Below, piece after piece: positions 34,899-45,026 of a stretch of 64,000 bases of DNA (positions are counted from its first letter, which is position 1; every line of letters starts with the position of its first letter). Made by a program: the position numbers and the translations under genes. Origin of the DNA: Peptoniphilus lacrimalis DSM 7455 (GTDB lineage Bacteria > Bacillota > Clostridia > Tissierellales > Peptoniphilaceae); NCBI RefSeq assembly GCF_000378725.1, contig NZ_KB900373.1, positions 62,001 to 126,000 of the forward strand, read 5' to 3'. The notes under the pieces were generated by a model. That model searched no databases, was not told the origin of the DNA, and saw only the letters and a program-made list of their open reading frames with translations.

Positions 34899-36014
34899 AT
34901 GACAAAAAAATTAGAAATTGCTAGAGTGGATGTAGTAGGTTCTTTTTTAAGACCAGATAGTTTAAAAAAGGCTAGGGAAGATTTTGAAATTGGTAAAATT
35001 ACTGAAGCTCAATTAAAGAAGGTAGAAGACACTGAGATTGAAAAGTTAATTGAAAGGGAAAAAGAAATAGGATTAAAGTTTTTCACTGATGGTGAATTTA
35101 GAAGAAGCTGGTGGCATCTTGATTTCTTTTGGGGACTTCAAGGGGTTAAAAAAATTGATGTAAAAGAAGGATATATTTTCCATGATGAAGTTACTAGGGC
35201 CGAATCAGCTACACTTACAGGAAAAATTTCTGGTGAAAATCATCCTTTTGTTGAGCATTATAAATTTATCAAGAAATATGAAGATAAGGACCATTTTGCT
35301 AGACAAACAATTCCGGCTCCTGCTCAACTACTAAAGGAAATTGACAGAAATCCCAAAGAAGAAATTGAAAAAATTTATCCATCTAGAGATGAGTTAATAA
35401 ATGATATTGCCAAGGCTTACAAACATGTAATTCTTGATCTTTATAAGAATGGATGCAGAAACCTTCAACTTGATGACTGTACTTGGGGAATGGTTGTTGA
35501 CAAAAATTATCAAGATAATTTGAAAAAGCAAAATATTGATTTTAATAAAGAAGTTAATGAACTATTGCTTATAAATAACAAGGCTATTTCTGATTTGCCT
35601 GATGATTTATTGATTACTACTCATGTTTGTAGGGGTAATTATCATTCTTCTTATGCTTCAAGCGGTGCTTATGATGAAATTTCTGATTTGCTTTTTGCTA
35701 AGGAAAATGTGGACTGTTATTATTTAGAATATGATACAAAAAGAGCCGGCGGATTTGAACCTTTAAAAAAAGTAAGTCCCAATAAAAAAGTTGTACTTGG
35801 TCTTATTTCTTCTAAATTTCCTAAGCTTGAAGATAAGGGTGAGATTCTTGATAGAATTAAAGAAGCTAGTAAATATATTCCTATTGAAAGAATTTCAATT
35901 TCCCCTCAATGTGGCTTTGCTTCAACTGAAGAAGGAAATATTTTAACTATTGAAGAACAATGGAGAAAAATAAAACTCCTTTGGGAAATTGCTGAAGAAG
36001 CCTTCAATAACTAA
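34899..36014 (+). CDS. Cobalamin-independent methionine synthase, MetE catalytic-domain protein (YxjG-like)
   Basis: 371 residues, matching only the C-terminal catalytic half of MetE. The N-terminal half of long MetE enzymes is absent, as in YxjG/YxjH and archaeal core-MetE proteins. Zinc ligands appear as His and Cys in THVCRGN, Glu in YLEYD and Cys in SPQCGFAS. It probably transfers a methyl group to homocysteine, with a donor other than polyglutamyl methyl-folate possible. Control by a Met T-box supports a methionine-forming role. AAGGAGG precedes the ATG. Confidence 0.85.
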   Translation: MTKKLEIARVDVVGSFLRPDSLKKAREDFEIGKITEAQLKKVEDTEIEKLIEREKEIGLKFFTDGEFRRSWWHLDFFWGLQGVKKIDVKEGYIFHDEVTRAESATLTGKISGENHPFVEHYKFIKKYEDKDHFARQTIPAPAQLLKEIDRNPKEEIEKIYPSRDELINDIAKAYKHVILDLYKNGCRNLQLDDCTWGMVVDKNYQDNLKKQNIDFNKEVNELLLINNKAISDLPDDLLITTHVCRGNYHSSYASSGAYDEISDLLFAKENVDCYYLEYDTKRAGGFEPLKKVSPNKKVVLGLISSKFPKLEDKGEILDRIKEASKYIPIERISISPQCGFASTEEGNILTIEEQWRKIKLLWEIAEEAFNN

Positions 36015-36093
36015 TTAACAGTTGACTTTAACCTCTCCACTCTTTATAATTTATATGTAAAATTGCGTTTTTAGTAATTTAATGGCATTTTAT

Positions 36094-36122
36094 TTGTAAA
36101 TAAATATTTTAAATGTTAAAAT
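36094..36122 (+). promoter_or_regulatory. Promoter of secA
   Basis: TTGTAA (36094-36099) and TAAAAT (36117-36122) are 17 bases apart, 28 bases before the secA start codon. Confidence 0.55.
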
Positions 36123-36149
36123 ATATATTTGAGATAAAGGAGTGGTAAG

Positions 36150-38888
36150 ATGGGTTTAATAGATAAAATATTTGGAACCTATAGTGACAGAGAATTAAAA
36201 AAGATTGAACCACTGGTTAATAAAGTTATGGATCTTGAAGACCAAACTGCAAAACTATCTGACGATGAATTAAAAGCTAAGACTGAAGAATTTAAAGATA
36301 GATATAAAAATGGCGAAAGCCTTGATGAACTATTACCTGAGGCTTTTGCAGTTGTTAGAGAAGCAGCATGGCGTGTGCTTGGAATGAAACCCTTTAGAGT
36401 TCAAGTTATCGGGGGTATAATTCTTCACCAAGGAAGAATAGCTGAAATGAAAACTGGTGAAGGTAAGACCCTAGTGGCAACTCTACCTGTATATTTAAAT
36501 GCCTTAACTGGTAAGGGTGTCCACGTAGTAACAGTCAATGATTATTTGGCAAAGCGTGACCATGACTGGATGGGAAAAGTTTATGAATTTTTAGGCTTAA
36601 GTGTTGGATGTATACTTCATGATCTTGATGGCGACCAAAGAAGAGAAGCTTATGGTGCAGATATAACTTATGGTACTAATAACGAATTTGGTTTTGATTA
36701 TCTGAGAGATAATATGGTTATTTATAAGGAAGAAAGGGTGCAAAGAACTCTTAATTTCTGTATCGTGGACGAAGTCGATTCAATTTTAATTGATGAAGCG
36801 AGAACTCCTCTTATTATTTCTGGTCAAGGTGATGAATCAACAGATTTATACGTCAGAGCTAGAGATTTTGTAAATTCTTTAACTTCAAGAATAAAGACTG
36901 AAGATGAAACTAATTTTGAAAGATTTAATAGAGAGTTTGAAGAAGAAACTGTTGATTATGTAATCAATGAAAAGGACAAGACTTCAACTCTTACTGACAA
37001 GGGTGTAGCTAAGGCTGAAAAATATTTTGGCATAGATAACCTTTCTGATTTAGATAACATGGAACTTTCTCACCATATTAATCAAGCCCTAAAAGCTAAG
37101 GGTAATATGAAAAAAGATATTGACTATGTAGTTAATGATGGTGAAATTATAATTGTTGATGAATTTACAGGTCGTCTAATGTATGGTAGAAGATATTCTG
37201 AAGGACTTCACCAAGCAATTGAAGCTAAGGAAGGATTAGAAGTTAGAGCTGAATCTAAAACTCTTGCTACAATAACTTTCCAAAATTATTTCAGAATGTA
37301 CAAAAAGCTTTCAGGTATGACTGGTACAGCTATGACAGAAGAAGGAGAATTCCGTGACATCTACAATATTGACGTTGTGGAAATTCCTACTAATAAACAA
37401 GTTATAAGAAAAGATTATAATGATGTTATTTATAGAGATGAACCTGCTAAATTTAGAGCTGTTACAAGGGAAATAGATGAACTTCACAAAAAAGGTCAAC
37501 CAGTTCTAGTAGGTACAATTTCAATTGATAAGTCAGAAGAACTTTCTAAATATTTGAAAAGAGCAGGGATTGAGCATAAGGTACTAAATGCTAAGAAACA
37601 TGCTCAAGAATCTGAAATTGTTGCCCAAGCAGGACGTTTTGGTGCAGTTACAATTGCAACAAACATGGCTGGCCGTGGTACGGATATTGTGCTTGGTGGT
37701 AACCCATCTTTTCTTGCCAAAAAAGAACTTAAAAAACGTGGCATGGAAGATGAAATGATTGAATTTGCAGATTCTTATTTTAAAACTGATGATGAAGAAA
37801 TTATTAAGGCTAGAGAAGATTATCAAAATTTAGTTGAAAAATTTAAAAAAGAAACTGATGAAGAAGCTAAAAAAGTTTCTGAAGTCGGAGGTCTTCATAT
37901 AATCGGTACAGAAAGACACGAAAGTAGACGTATTGATAACCAACTTCGTGGCCGTAGTGGTCGTCAAGGAGATCCAGGTTCCTCAAGATTTTATATTTCA
38001 GGTGATGATGATTTAATTAGACTATTTGCCGGAGATAGGTTTAAAAATACAATGGAAAAAATTGATACTCCAGAAGATGAACCTATAGAAGCAGGAATAT
38101 TGACAAGGCTAATTGAATCAGCTCAAAGAAAGGTTGAAGGAAACAACTTCTCAATTCGTAAAAATGTATTGCAATATGATGATGTCATGAATAAGCAAAG
38201 AGAAGTTATCTATGGAGAAAGAACTAGAGTCCTTGAAGGTGAAAATCTCAAAGATGATATCGTAGCTATGAAGGAAGATATAATTTCTCAAACTGTTGAT
38301 TTTTATAATAAACTTGACCACAACAATACTAAACATTTAGATATTGAAGGATTAGAAAATTTTGTGGAAGATACTTTTGATTTTCCTGAAGAATTTTTAA
38401 AGGGTCATGAAAATGACAGCATAGAAAATATTAAAGAATATATTAGTGAAGCTTCAGCGGAAAAATATAAGGAAAAAGAAGAAGAATTTGGGGATGAAAG
38501 ATTTAGAGAAGTAGAAAGAGTAGTCCTTCTTAAAAATGTAGACTCCAAATGGATGGATCATATAGATGCAATGGATCAACTTCGTAAGGGTATAGGTCTT
38601 AGAGCTGTTGGTCAAGTAGATCCTGTTCGTGCTTATGCTGAAGAAGGCTTTGATATGTTTGAACAAATGAATGAATCTATCAAGGAAGACACAGTGAAGA
38701 TGCTTTATCATGTAATTAATCCTGAAAGAGTAAAAAGGGTTAGAGTTGCAAAAGAAGTAGAAACAGTAAATCCTGATGATGGAAAGAAAAAACCATTTGT
38801 AAGAAAAAATAAAAAAGTTGGAAGAAATGACCCATGTCCATGTGGCAGCGGTAAAAAATATAAAAACTGCTGTGGTAAAAATGAATAA
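36150..38888 (+). CDS. secA: Preprotein translocase ATPase SecA
   Basis: 912 residues. Walker A is EMKTGEGKT (near residue 105), the DEAD-like motif is [20 protein letters not shown], and the second RecA-like domain has [14 protein letters not shown] and [24 protein letters not shown]. The C-terminus carries the SEC-C zinc motif [16 protein letters not shown], used for SecB or lipid binding. It drives protein export through SecYEG. The start ATG follows AAGGAG. A repeat-type terminator starts directly at the stop codon. Confidence 0.98.
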   Translation: MGLIDKIFGTYSDRELKKIEPLVNKVMDLEDQTAKLSDDELKAKTEEFKDRYKNGESLDELLPEAFAVVREAAWRVLGMKPFRVQVIGGIILHQGRIAEMKTGEGKTLVATLPVYLNALTGKGVHVVTVNDYLAKRDHDWMGKVYEFLGLSVGCILHDLDGDQRREAYGADITYGTNNEFGFDYLRDNMVIYKEERVQRTLNFCIVDEVDSILIDEARTPLIISGQGDESTDLYVRARDFVNSLTSRIKTEDETNFERFNREFEEETVDYVINEKDKTSTLTDKGVAKAEKYFGIDNLSDLDNMELSHHINQALKAKGNMKKDIDYVVNDGEIIIVDEFTGRLMYGRRYSEGLHQAIEAKEGLEVRAESKTLATITFQNYFRMYKKLSGMTGTAMTEEGEFRDIYNIDVVEIPTNKQVIRKDYNDVIYRDEPAKFRAVTREIDELHKKGQPVLVGTISIDKSEELSKYLKRAGIEHKVLNAKKHAQESEIVAQAGRFGAVTIATNMAGRGTDIVLGGNPSFLAKKELKKRGMEDEMIEFADSYFKTDDEEIIKAREDYQNLVEKFKKETDEEAKKVSEVGGLHIIGTERHESRRIDNQLRGRSGRQGDPGSSRFYISGDDDLIRLFAGDRFKNTMEKIDTPEDEPIEAGILTRLIESAQRKVEGNNFSIRKNVLQYDDVMNKQREVIYGERTRVLEGENLKDDIVAMKEDIISQTVDFYNKLDHNNTKHLDIEGLENFVEDTFDFPEEFLKGHENDSIENIKEYISEASAEKYKEKEEEFGDERFREVERVVLLKNVDSKWMDHIDAMDQLRKGIGLRAVGQVDPVRAYAEEGFDMFEQMNESIKEDTVKMLYHVINPERVKRVRVAKEVETVNPDDGKKKPFVRKNKKVGRNDPCPCGSGKKYKNCCGKNE

Positions 38889-38936
38889 ATAATTTTAAAT
38901 ATCTGTTGGTGATTAAAAGCCGACAGATATTTTTTT
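38889..38936 (+). repeat. Hairpin repeat copy A (secA terminator, GTTGGTGA family)
   Basis: The stem ATATCTGTTGG/CCGACAGATAT (38899-38909 with 38920-38930) is followed by six T, so it terminates secA. Over 48 bases it is nearly identical to copy B at 41491-41538, with one change in the loop and one pairing-preserving C to T change in the stem. Confidence 0.85.
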
Positions 38937-39049
38937 GATAAATATTTCTTAGCAAAATACTAGGATATTATTGAAATGATTAATAATATTTGTTATCATT
39001 AACTAGTGAAATTTTTTAAGTTCTACTTTTTTGGAAAGAAGGCTAAATT

Positions 39050-39802
39050 TTGAAAGTAAACTTTAAGGGTCTAATAAGCTTTTTTGCTATAATTTTCCTT
39101 TGGTATTTTTTAACAAAAATAGGAATCTATAGCACTTATTTATTGCCGACCTTTCCTATGATTTGGGAAAGTTTTTTTCAGATGTTAAAAGATGGCTCAC
39201 TTTTTGTCCATGTATCAACATCTCTTACTAGGGTTTTTATAGGCTATTTTATTGCTTTTTTTCTAGCTTTTTTCCTTTCTATTGCGTCATTAATTTTTAA
39301 GTCTTTTGACAAGTATTTTGATTGGCTCATTCAATTTTTAAGAAACGTACCGCCTCTTTCCCTTATACCACTTTTAATATTGTGGTTTGGAATAGGTGAA
39401 AAAACAAAGATAATAATAATTATTTTGGCATCATTTTTTCCGATGTATCTAAACATCAACAAAGGTTTTAAAATGACTGATGTAAAACTTATTGAGGTGG
39501 GCAAAGCCTTTAACTTTTCAAAGTTAAAATTATTTTTCAAGATAAGGCTTCCATACGCTTTAAACGATATTTTAGTCGGTATGAGAATTGGGCTTGGATA
39601 TTCCTATAGAGCAATAATCGGAGCTGAAATGATAGCCTCATCAACAGGTCTTGGTTATATGATTAATTTTGCTCGCTCGCTTTCACAGACAGATGTTGTC
39701 ATTGTGGGCATTATTATTATAGGATTATTGGGATATTTATGCGATTATTTGTTTAAAAAAATGAGCAAATTACTTTTAAAAGGTAGAGAGATTTATGAAT
39801 GA
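39050..39802 (+). CDS. NitT/TauT-type ABC importer, permease
   Basis: 250 residues with about six membrane segments. SLIPLLILWFGIGEKTKI and the EAA-type loop VGKAFNFSKLKLFFKIRLPYA near residue 160 are typical of SsuC/TauC/ThiX-like permeases. The start is TTG after GAAGG. It heads the order permease-ATPase-binding protein. The lot lies between two near-identical hairpin repeats. Substrate classes for this family include nitrate, sulfonates, thiamine precursors and riboflavin; nothing here decides between them. Confidence 0.85.
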   Translation: MKVNFKGLISFFAIIFLWYFLTKIGIYSTYLLPTFPMIWESFFQMLKDGSLFVHVSTSLTRVFIGYFIAFFLAFFLSIASLIFKSFDKYFDWLIQFLRNVPPLSLIPLLILWFGIGEKTKIIIIILASFFPMYLNINKGFKMTDVKLIEVGKAFNFSKLKLFFKIRLPYALNDILVGMRIGLGYSYRAIIGAEMIASSTGLGYMINFARSLSQTDVVIVGIIIIGLLGYLCDYLFKKMSKLLLKGREIYE

Positions 39803-40493
39803 AATAGAAATTTCTGATCTAAATGTAAGCTTTAAAATCACAGATAGAAAAGTGAAAGTTTTAAAGGACTTAAATTTAAATATTGAATCAGACAAAATAA
39901 GTGTAGTTTTGGGTAAATCTGGTTGTGGAAAGACTACTTTACTTAAAGCTATAAAAGGGTTAATTCCAATTGAAAAAGGAATTATAAAAAAAGAAAATCT
40001 AAATATATCCTATGTATTTCAAGAACCAAGGTTGATGGCATGGCTAAATGTTTATGAAAATATTATTTTTGGCTTAAAGAAACAAGAAGTCAATAATAAA
40101 AATATAGATGAACTGATTGATATGATAGGACTAAGAGATTTTAAAAAAGCTTATCCCAAGGAACTTAGTGGGGGTATGTGCTCAAGGGTATCTCTTGCAA
40201 GAGCACTTGCAACAAAGGCGGGTTTTATTTTGATGGACGAACCGTTCGCTGCTCTCGATTATTTTACAAGGTTACATCTCCAAAGAGAACTTATAAGACT
40301 TTATAAGCTTAATAATTTTGGAGTCTTATTTGTAACACATTCCATTGAAGAGGCAATAAATATAGCTGATGTCATTTTAATAATGGATCAGGGAAAAATC
40401 AAAAAGAAATACCACAAAGTTTATATGGAAAAAATTGGTATTTCTAAATTACGCTCAGAAATTTTGAGAGACTTAGAGGAGGAAGTAGTATGA
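39795..40493 (+). CDS. NitT/TauT-type ABC importer, ATPase
   Basis: 232 residues. Walker A GKSGCGKTT (near residue 40), Q-loop YVFQEPRLMAWLNV, signature LSGGMCSRVSLARAL and Walker B FILMDEPFAALD. QEPRLMAWLNV and DEPFAALDYFTR are hallmarks of TauB/SsuB-type ATPases. The signature has Cys in place of the usual Gln/Arg after GGM. It overlaps the permease gene by eight bases and the binding-protein gene by four. Confidence 0.88.
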   Translation: MNEIEISDLNVSFKITDRKVKVLKDLNLNIESDKISVVLGKSGCGKTTLLKAIKGLIPIEKGIIKKENLNISYVFQEPRLMAWLNVYENIIFGLKKQEVNNKNIDELIDMIGLRDFKKAYPKELSGGMCSRVSLARALATKAGFILMDEPFAALDYFTRLHLQRELIRLYKLNNFGVLFVTHSIEEAINIADVILIMDQGKIKKKYHKVYMEKIGISKLRSEILRDLEEEVV

Positions 40494-41485
40494 AGAAAGT
40501 ATTAGTTCTTGTTTTATCACTACTTTTACTTACTGCTTGTGGACAAAAGTCTGCAGGAGAAGCGAATAGTGAAAATCAAGCAAATGTTAAGACAGAAGAA
40601 AAAGAAACTAAGGACACAAATAAAAAATTAAGTATAGAAAAGCTAAACGTAACTTATGTTACAAGCCCTTTAAATGTGCCATCAATAGTGGAAAAGCAAA
40701 ATAAATTTTTTGAAGAAAATTTAGGCCTTCCGGTAAATTATGCTGAAATTACATCAGGTGCTGACCAAACTCAAGCTCTAGCATCAGGGGATGTAGATAT
40801 TTTATATGCCCTTGGAGGCTCATCAGCAGTTTCAGCCTATGCCGGAGGAGCAGATATAAAAATTATCAATATGTATTCAAGAGCACCTAAGGCATTTTGC
40901 TTATATTCAAAAGATGACTCTATAAAAAGTCCGCAAGATTTAAAGGGAAAAACAATAGCAGGACCGATGGGAACTAATTTGCATGAACTTTTACTTGCAT
41001 ATTTGAATACAAAAAATATGACTCTTAAAGATGTGAATTTTGTAAATATGGCAATTCCTGATGCTCTTGCTGGACTTGAAAATGGTTCTTTAGATGTTGG
41101 TCTTTTAGGTGGACCAGCAGCTTATAAGGCACAAGAAGCAGGATTTCATAAAGTTTGTGATGGAGAAGGCTTGATTGAAGCTATAATTTGTGTTGCTACA
41201 AGCCAAAAATTTTATGAGGAACATCATGATGTTATTGAAGCACTAGAAAAAGCTCAAGACCAAGTTTTATCTTTTATGAAAGACCAGCCAGATAAAACTA
41301 AGGAACTTGTAAAAAATGAATTAAAACTTGATGATAACGCATATGATACTATGTATCCACAGTATAATTTCGATACAAAAGTTAGTGATAAGGATGTTGA
41401 AGGTCTTCAAAAGACAGCAGACTTTATGTTTAATTCTCAAATGATTAAAGATAAAGTTGATGTAAAGGATATGTTCATTAAGTAA
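40490..41485 (+). CDS. NitT/TauT-type ABC importer, substrate-binding lipoprotein
   Basis: 331 residues. The lipobox LLLTACGQ gives a lipidated Cys near residue 17, followed by a Glu/Asn/Lys-rich linker of about 30 residues. The binding domain starts LNVTYVTSPLNVPSIVEKQ and includes ALASGDVDILYALGGSS and LKGKTIAGPMGTNLHELL, as in NMT1/THI5-like and SsuA-like proteins. ATGA overlap couples it to the ATPase. The ligand is unknown; a sulfonate, thiamine precursor or similar small organic molecule would be usual. Confidence 0.85.
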   Translation: MKKVLVLVLSLLLLTACGQKSAGEANSENQANVKTEEKETKDTNKKLSIEKLNVTYVTSPLNVPSIVEKQNKFFEENLGLPVNYAEITSGADQTQALASGDVDILYALGGSSAVSAYAGGADIKIINMYSRAPKAFCLYSKDDSIKSPQDLKGKTIAGPMGTNLHELLLAYLNTKNMTLKDVNFVNMAIPDALAGLENGSLDVGLLGGPAAYKAQEAGFHKVCDGEGLIEAIICVATSQKFYEEHHDVIEALEKAQDQVLSFMKDQPDKTKELVKNELKLDDNAYDTMYPQYNFDTKVSDKDVEGLQKTADFMFNSQMIKDKVDVKDMFIK

Positions 41486-41490
41486 AAATA

Positions 41491-41538
41491 ATAATTTTAA
41501 ATATCTGTTGGTGATTATAAGCTGACAGATATTTTTTA
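41491..41538 (+). repeat. Hairpin repeat copy B (importer-operon terminator, GTTGGTGA family)
   Basis: The stem ATATCTGTTGG/CTGACAGATAT (41501-41511 with 41522-41532) plus a T-run terminates the importer operon. Together with copy A it brackets that operon in direct orientation. Confidence 0.85.
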
Positions 41539-41581
41539 TAAGGAATTTTATAAACGATAAAACTTAAAAAAGATAAATTTT

Positions 41582-41606
41582 AAACCCCTGATTTTTTCAG
41601 GGGTTT
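41582..41606. terminator. Hairpin between the importer operon and the symporter gene
   Basis: A perfect 10-bp stem AAACCCCTGA/TCAGGGGTTT. The T-rich tail is modest on either strand, but it lies just past the minus-strand symporter gene and most likely terminates it. Confidence 0.7.
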
Positions 41607-41634
41607 AGAAAAATTTTATATAAACAGCTACTAA

Positions 41635-42993
41635 CTATTTATTAGCCTTTGGATAGTACTTAGGGTCTTTAAAGTATTGATTCTTCATTTCAACGGCTTG
41701 TCCGCCCATAAGAAGTACACCTATCATATTTGTAATAACTACAAGACCTAGCAAGAAGTCAAGTAGAGAATAAGCAGTTTCTAGGTTAAATACAACACCA
41801 AGAACTATAAATACCATGTATACGCAACGGCAAATTATTGCTACAGTGTGACCGAATAAAAATTCAGCTTGTTTTTCTCCGAAGAAGATTATTGCTACAA
41901 CAGTTGTTATAACGAAAAGTAATAAACAAACTGAAACTATAGTAGAACCGAATCCTGCGCCTAGGGCTGCTCCGAAAGCTTGAGCAGGCATTGTTGCTGC
42001 TAAATCAGATGGAATTTCTGTCCATACGCCTGATACTAAAACTACTATTGCAGTTACTGTACAAACTATAATTGTATCAACAAAAATTTCAAATACTGCC
42101 CACAAACCTTGTTGTGCAGGAATTTCAACAGTAGCACTTGCATGGGCTATAGTTGAAGTACCCATACCAGCTTCGTTAGAATAACATCCTCTTGCAATAC
42201 CATTTCTCATAGCTTGTGCAACGGCAGCTCCTGAGAATCCGCCAACAGCAGCAGCAGGTGAGAATGCGTGAGCAAAAATAGTAGCGAAAGCTCCGGGAAC
42301 GTGTTTTAAATTAAAAGCGATAACCACAAGACCGCCAAGAATATAAAAAGCTGCCATAAAAGGAACTGCGATTTCACAAAATCTTGCAACGCCTTTAAGT
42401 CCACCAAAAACAATAGCGCCAACTATAATAAAAAATATTCCTAATCCTACATATTTACTGATTCCTAATAGCTCAACATTTTGTATAAAAGTAAGAGTTT
42501 GAGTTGAAATAGAAGGTGCAATTTCAATCATCAAGAAGAATGCAAATAATGGTCCTAAGAATGGAAGGGGTGAATTTTTAAGATAATACATGGCACCGCC
42601 AACAAATTCTCCCTTTTCGTTCTTTTCTCTATATTTTATACCTAAAGTGATTTCTGTAAATTTTGTTGCCATACCAACAAGAGCGGTTACCCACATCCAA
42701 AATACAGCACCAGGTCCACCTAAGGCGATGGCAACAGGAACACCAACAATATTTGCCCCACCAATACAGGAAGCAAGGGCAGTTGCGGCTGCGGCAAAAG
42801 CGGATACAGAACCTTCACCGTCAGATTTTTTAAACATTCCGCCAAAAGTTTGTTTTAATATGTATCCAAAATACCTAAATTGGAAAAATCCTAAACGTAT
42901 GGTTAGGTATAAACCGCCACCAACTAATAAAATTAGGATTGGTGGTCCCCAAAACCAGTTCGCCAAATTAATTAAAATATCAAGAAATTTCAT
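41635..42993 (-). CDS. Sodium:alanine/glycine symporter (AGCS family)
   Basis: 452 residues, about eleven membrane segments. ATALASCIGGANIVGVPVAIALGGPGAVFWMW (read in parts) near residue 70 and GCYSNEAGMGTSTIAHASA near residue 275 are AGCS signatures. It takes up alanine, glycine or similar small amino acids with Na+. GGAGG precedes the ATG. The gene lies after ctlX on the same strand, 59 bases apart, so the two may be co-transcribed for amino-acid use. Confidence 0.92.
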   Translation of the reverse strand: MKFLDILINLANWFWGPPILILLVGGGLYLTIRLGFFQFRYFGYILKQTFGGMFKKSDGEGSVSAFAAAATALASCIGGANIVGVPVAIALGGPGAVFWMWVTALVGMATKFTEITLGIKYREKNEKGEFVGGAMYYLKNSPLPFLGPLFAFFLMIEIAPSISTQTLTFIQNVELLGISKYVGLGIFFIIVGAIVFGGLKGVARFCEIAVPFMAAFYILGGLVVIAFNLKHVPGAFATIFAHAFSPAAAVGGFSGAAVAQAMRNGIARGCYSNEAGMGTSTIAHASATVEIPAQQGLWAVFEIFVDTIIVCTVTAIVVLVSGVWTEIPSDLAATMPAQAFGAALGAGFGSTIVSVCLLLFVITTVVAIIFFGEKQAEFLFGHTVAIICRCVYMVFIVLGVVFNLETAYSLLDFLLGLVVITNMIGVLLMGGQAVEMKNQYFKDPKYYPKANK

Positions 42994-43052
42994 ATAAATC
43001 CTCCATTTTAGTCAAAGACTATTTTTAAATTAAAAATTAAGATTCTAAAAAA

Positions 43053-43988
43053 TTAGAAAATCTCCGCAATCATACAGCGTGCAGAACCTCCGCCGTAATA
43101 TTCAATCGTAGAAATATCTACACAAACAATTTCAGTAGTTTCTTCGATTTTTTTGATTTGATCTTTATCAAGACTATCGTAAGCCATTTTGCTCATAACT
43201 ATAAAACTCTTGCCATCTGAACCCATAAGCTCAAGAGTATTACCAGCACAAGCCTTAGTTTGTTCTAAAGTAAGTTCGACAATATCATTGCCACCTTCGA
43301 TAAGCTTATCTTTTACTCTTTGTCTATCTTTTTCATCAACAGCTTCAAGGCAGATGATTGCCTTCTTTTCACCTATACCCATTACTATATTTGTATGATA
43401 TATAAGTTTTCCGTCTTGTCTTGATTCAAAAGCTACGCCAACGTGACCTGTGTCTTTACACCAAGTTTCAAATAAATTCTTGTCGGCACGTGGAGATAGG
43501 GAACAATATGCCACCTTATTTTTTCTATCAATAACAATAGAACCAGTACCTTCTAAAAATTTATTCTTGTCATGATTTTCGCTGTAATCAAAAATTTTGA
43601 AAAATTCTTCATCCTTAGCCTTGTCTTTACAAATTTTAACAACCTTTTCCTTAAATTTAGTAATTTCCATTTGACGATTTTCTGCAAACATAGGATATAT
43701 GCACATTATTCCACCCTCATGAGTTGAAAACCAGTTATTTGGAAATATGGAATCTGGTGTTTTAGGTTCAGCAGTATCTTCAAGGATATTAACCTTTACT
43801 CCCTTTGCCTTAAGAGCATCACTTAAATTATTAAATTCTTCCAAAGCTCTTTTTTGTACTTCGTTAAGATCAGCTTCATCATTGTGTTGGTAAGCATTAT
43901 TTACAGCTGTTTGGGCATTAAAGAAAAATCCCTTAGGTCTTACCATAACAACTTCATTTGTTGTGTGTTTAATATCAATCCCTCCCAT
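43053..43988 (-). CDS. ctlX: CtlX-like arginine deiminase-superfamily hydrolase
   Basis: 311 residues of the guanidino-group-modifying superfamily. Catalytic elements are PDSIFPNNWFSTH (Asp and Asn near residue 80), the His in LIYHTNIVM and the nucleophile Cys in GGGSARCM five residues from the end. FFFNAQTAVNN near the start is typical of the CtlX group, reported to hydrolyse citrulline. The start is unclear: the ATG at 43988 is followed by GGGAGGG, which looks like the ribosome binding site itself. An ATT six bases later could then be the start. It neighbours an amino-acid symporter. Confidence 0.82.
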   Translation of the reverse strand: MGGIDIKHTTNEVVMVRPKGFFFNAQTAVNNAYQHNDEADLNEVQKRALEEFNNLSDALKAKGVKVNILEDTAEPKTPDSIFPNNWFSTHEGGIMCIYPMFAENRQMEITKFKEKVVKICKDKAKDEEFFKIFDYSENHDKNKFLEGTGSIVIDRKNKVAYCSLSPRADKNLFETWCKDTGHVGVAFESRQDGKLIYHTNIVMGIGEKKAIICLEAVDEKDRQRVKDKLIEGGNDIVELTLEQTKACAGNTLELMGSDGKSFIVMSKMAYDSLDKDQIKKIEETTEIVCVDISTIEYYGGGSARCMIAEIF

Positions 43989-44327
43989 AAATAAAAAATT
44001 TTAATAAGTTATTAACAAACAACTTTCTAACAAGTTCAATTTAACATATTGGGAAAGTTATTGCAAGCGTTTTTTTATTAGATTGGATTAAATCACATAA
44101 AAATTATATTAAAAATATTACTTATAGATAATTATAATTGATTATTAGATGATTTTAGAAAGAAATAATTTTAAAGCTGATGAATCGGACTACAAACATT
44201 TTGAAAATATCTTTTAATTCTTACCACCTATATTTTATTTAAAAAGATCATATGAAATTTTGTGAAACTAATAGTTTATTCAACTTCAAATTAAGGGCAA
44301 AAAAAATCAATAGTAAATTTTTATTTA
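43989..44327. other. Gene-free stretch upstream of ctlX
   Basis: This 339-base AT-rich gap should contain the ctlX promoter on the minus strand. A possible TTGCAA followed after 17 bases by TAAATT is near 44040-44070. At its right end is the terminator of the next minus-strand gene. I see no RNA gene or repeat. A 22-codon frame at 44149-44217 has no ribosome binding site and is not called. Confidence 0.5.
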
Positions 44328-44334
44328 CTATTGA
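44299..44334 (-). terminator. Terminator overlapping the stop of the anchored-protein gene
   Basis: On the minus strand TCAATAGTAAAT pairs with ATTTACTATTGA, followed by a run of seven or eight T. The gene's TAG stop codon lies inside the left arm. Confidence 0.8.
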
Positions 44335-45026
44335 CCTATTTCCATTTCATTTCCTTCAATGTTATTGTATTTTAAAATTTTTTCTATATCATCTTTTAAG
44401 TTACTTTTTGTAATAAATATAGCTTTAACTTTTCCATCACTTCCAAGGGACTTATCTACCAGATAAATATATTTATACAAACCATCAATATCTTCATAAG
44501 AAGTTTTGAACAAATCATTTGATTTGATCAAAAGATTATCATTAGGATTTAAAGAAATATTAATATAGGAATCAGAGGACTCTTCCTTTGCAAAATTTGC
44601 AGGAATTTGACCTTCTATGGAAGTTTTTAAAAGCTTAATCAAATCATCCTCGGCTTTTTTGTTATCGAGAACATATAAAATTCTTTTTTCTTTTTCTATT
44701 CCTGAGTCTGTATAATAAGTTCCATATTCTACACTTAAATCTGAAATTCGTAAATTTTCATTTTCTATAGATAAATTTCCTTCGTGATTTTCTTGTGACT
44801 TATCGGAAGAATTGTTGGTAGTTTCTTTGGCAGGTAAAGAAGTATTTACAGAATTATTGTTTAAATTATTTTCTTTATTATCATTTGACTTACCTCTGCC
44901 ACAAGATTTTACTATAAACATAAGAAGTATAAAAACAAAGAAAACAAAGATAGCTCTTCTGATGACATACTTTCTCTTGAGCCTTCTTTTCCTATAAGGT
45001 CTTCTCCTATTATCATAACTTGACAT
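44328..45026 (-). CDS. Membrane-anchored extracytoplasmic protein of unknown function
   Basis: 232 residues. A very basic N-terminus (residues 1-25, rich in Arg and Lys) precedes one membrane segment (about 27-45). Then come a 50-residue Asn/Ser/Glu-rich linker and a folded C-terminal domain of about 135 residues. The segment ILYVLDNKKAEDDLIKLLK and a later KAIFITKS have the rhythm of GerMN-like domains, but the match is not firm enough to name. I choose ATG 45024-45026, behind AGGGTG; a GTG three codons earlier is part of that site. It stands divergent to the methyltransferase gene. Confidence 0.6.
   Translation of the reverse strand: MSSYDNRRRPYRKRRLKRKYVIRRAIFVFFVFILLMFIVKSCGRGKSNDNKENNLNNNSVNTSLPAKETTNNSSDKSQENHEGNLSIENENLRISDLSVEYGTYYTDSGIEKEKRILYVLDNKKAEDDLIKLLKTSIEGQIPANFAKEESSDSYINISLNPNDNLLIKSNDLFKTSYEDIDGLYKYIYLVDKSLGSDGKVKAIFITKSNLKDDIEKILKYNNIEGNEMEIGQ

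Noticed and set aside
42590-42997. Plus-strand frame of 135 codons opposite the AGCS symporter
   Set aside because: The minus-strand symporter has clear family motifs; the plus-strand product is a Pro/Lys-rich shadow.
44149-44217. 22-codon frame in the gap upstream of ctlX
   Set aside because: No ribosome binding site and too short to support; treated as noise or an unrecognisable remnant.
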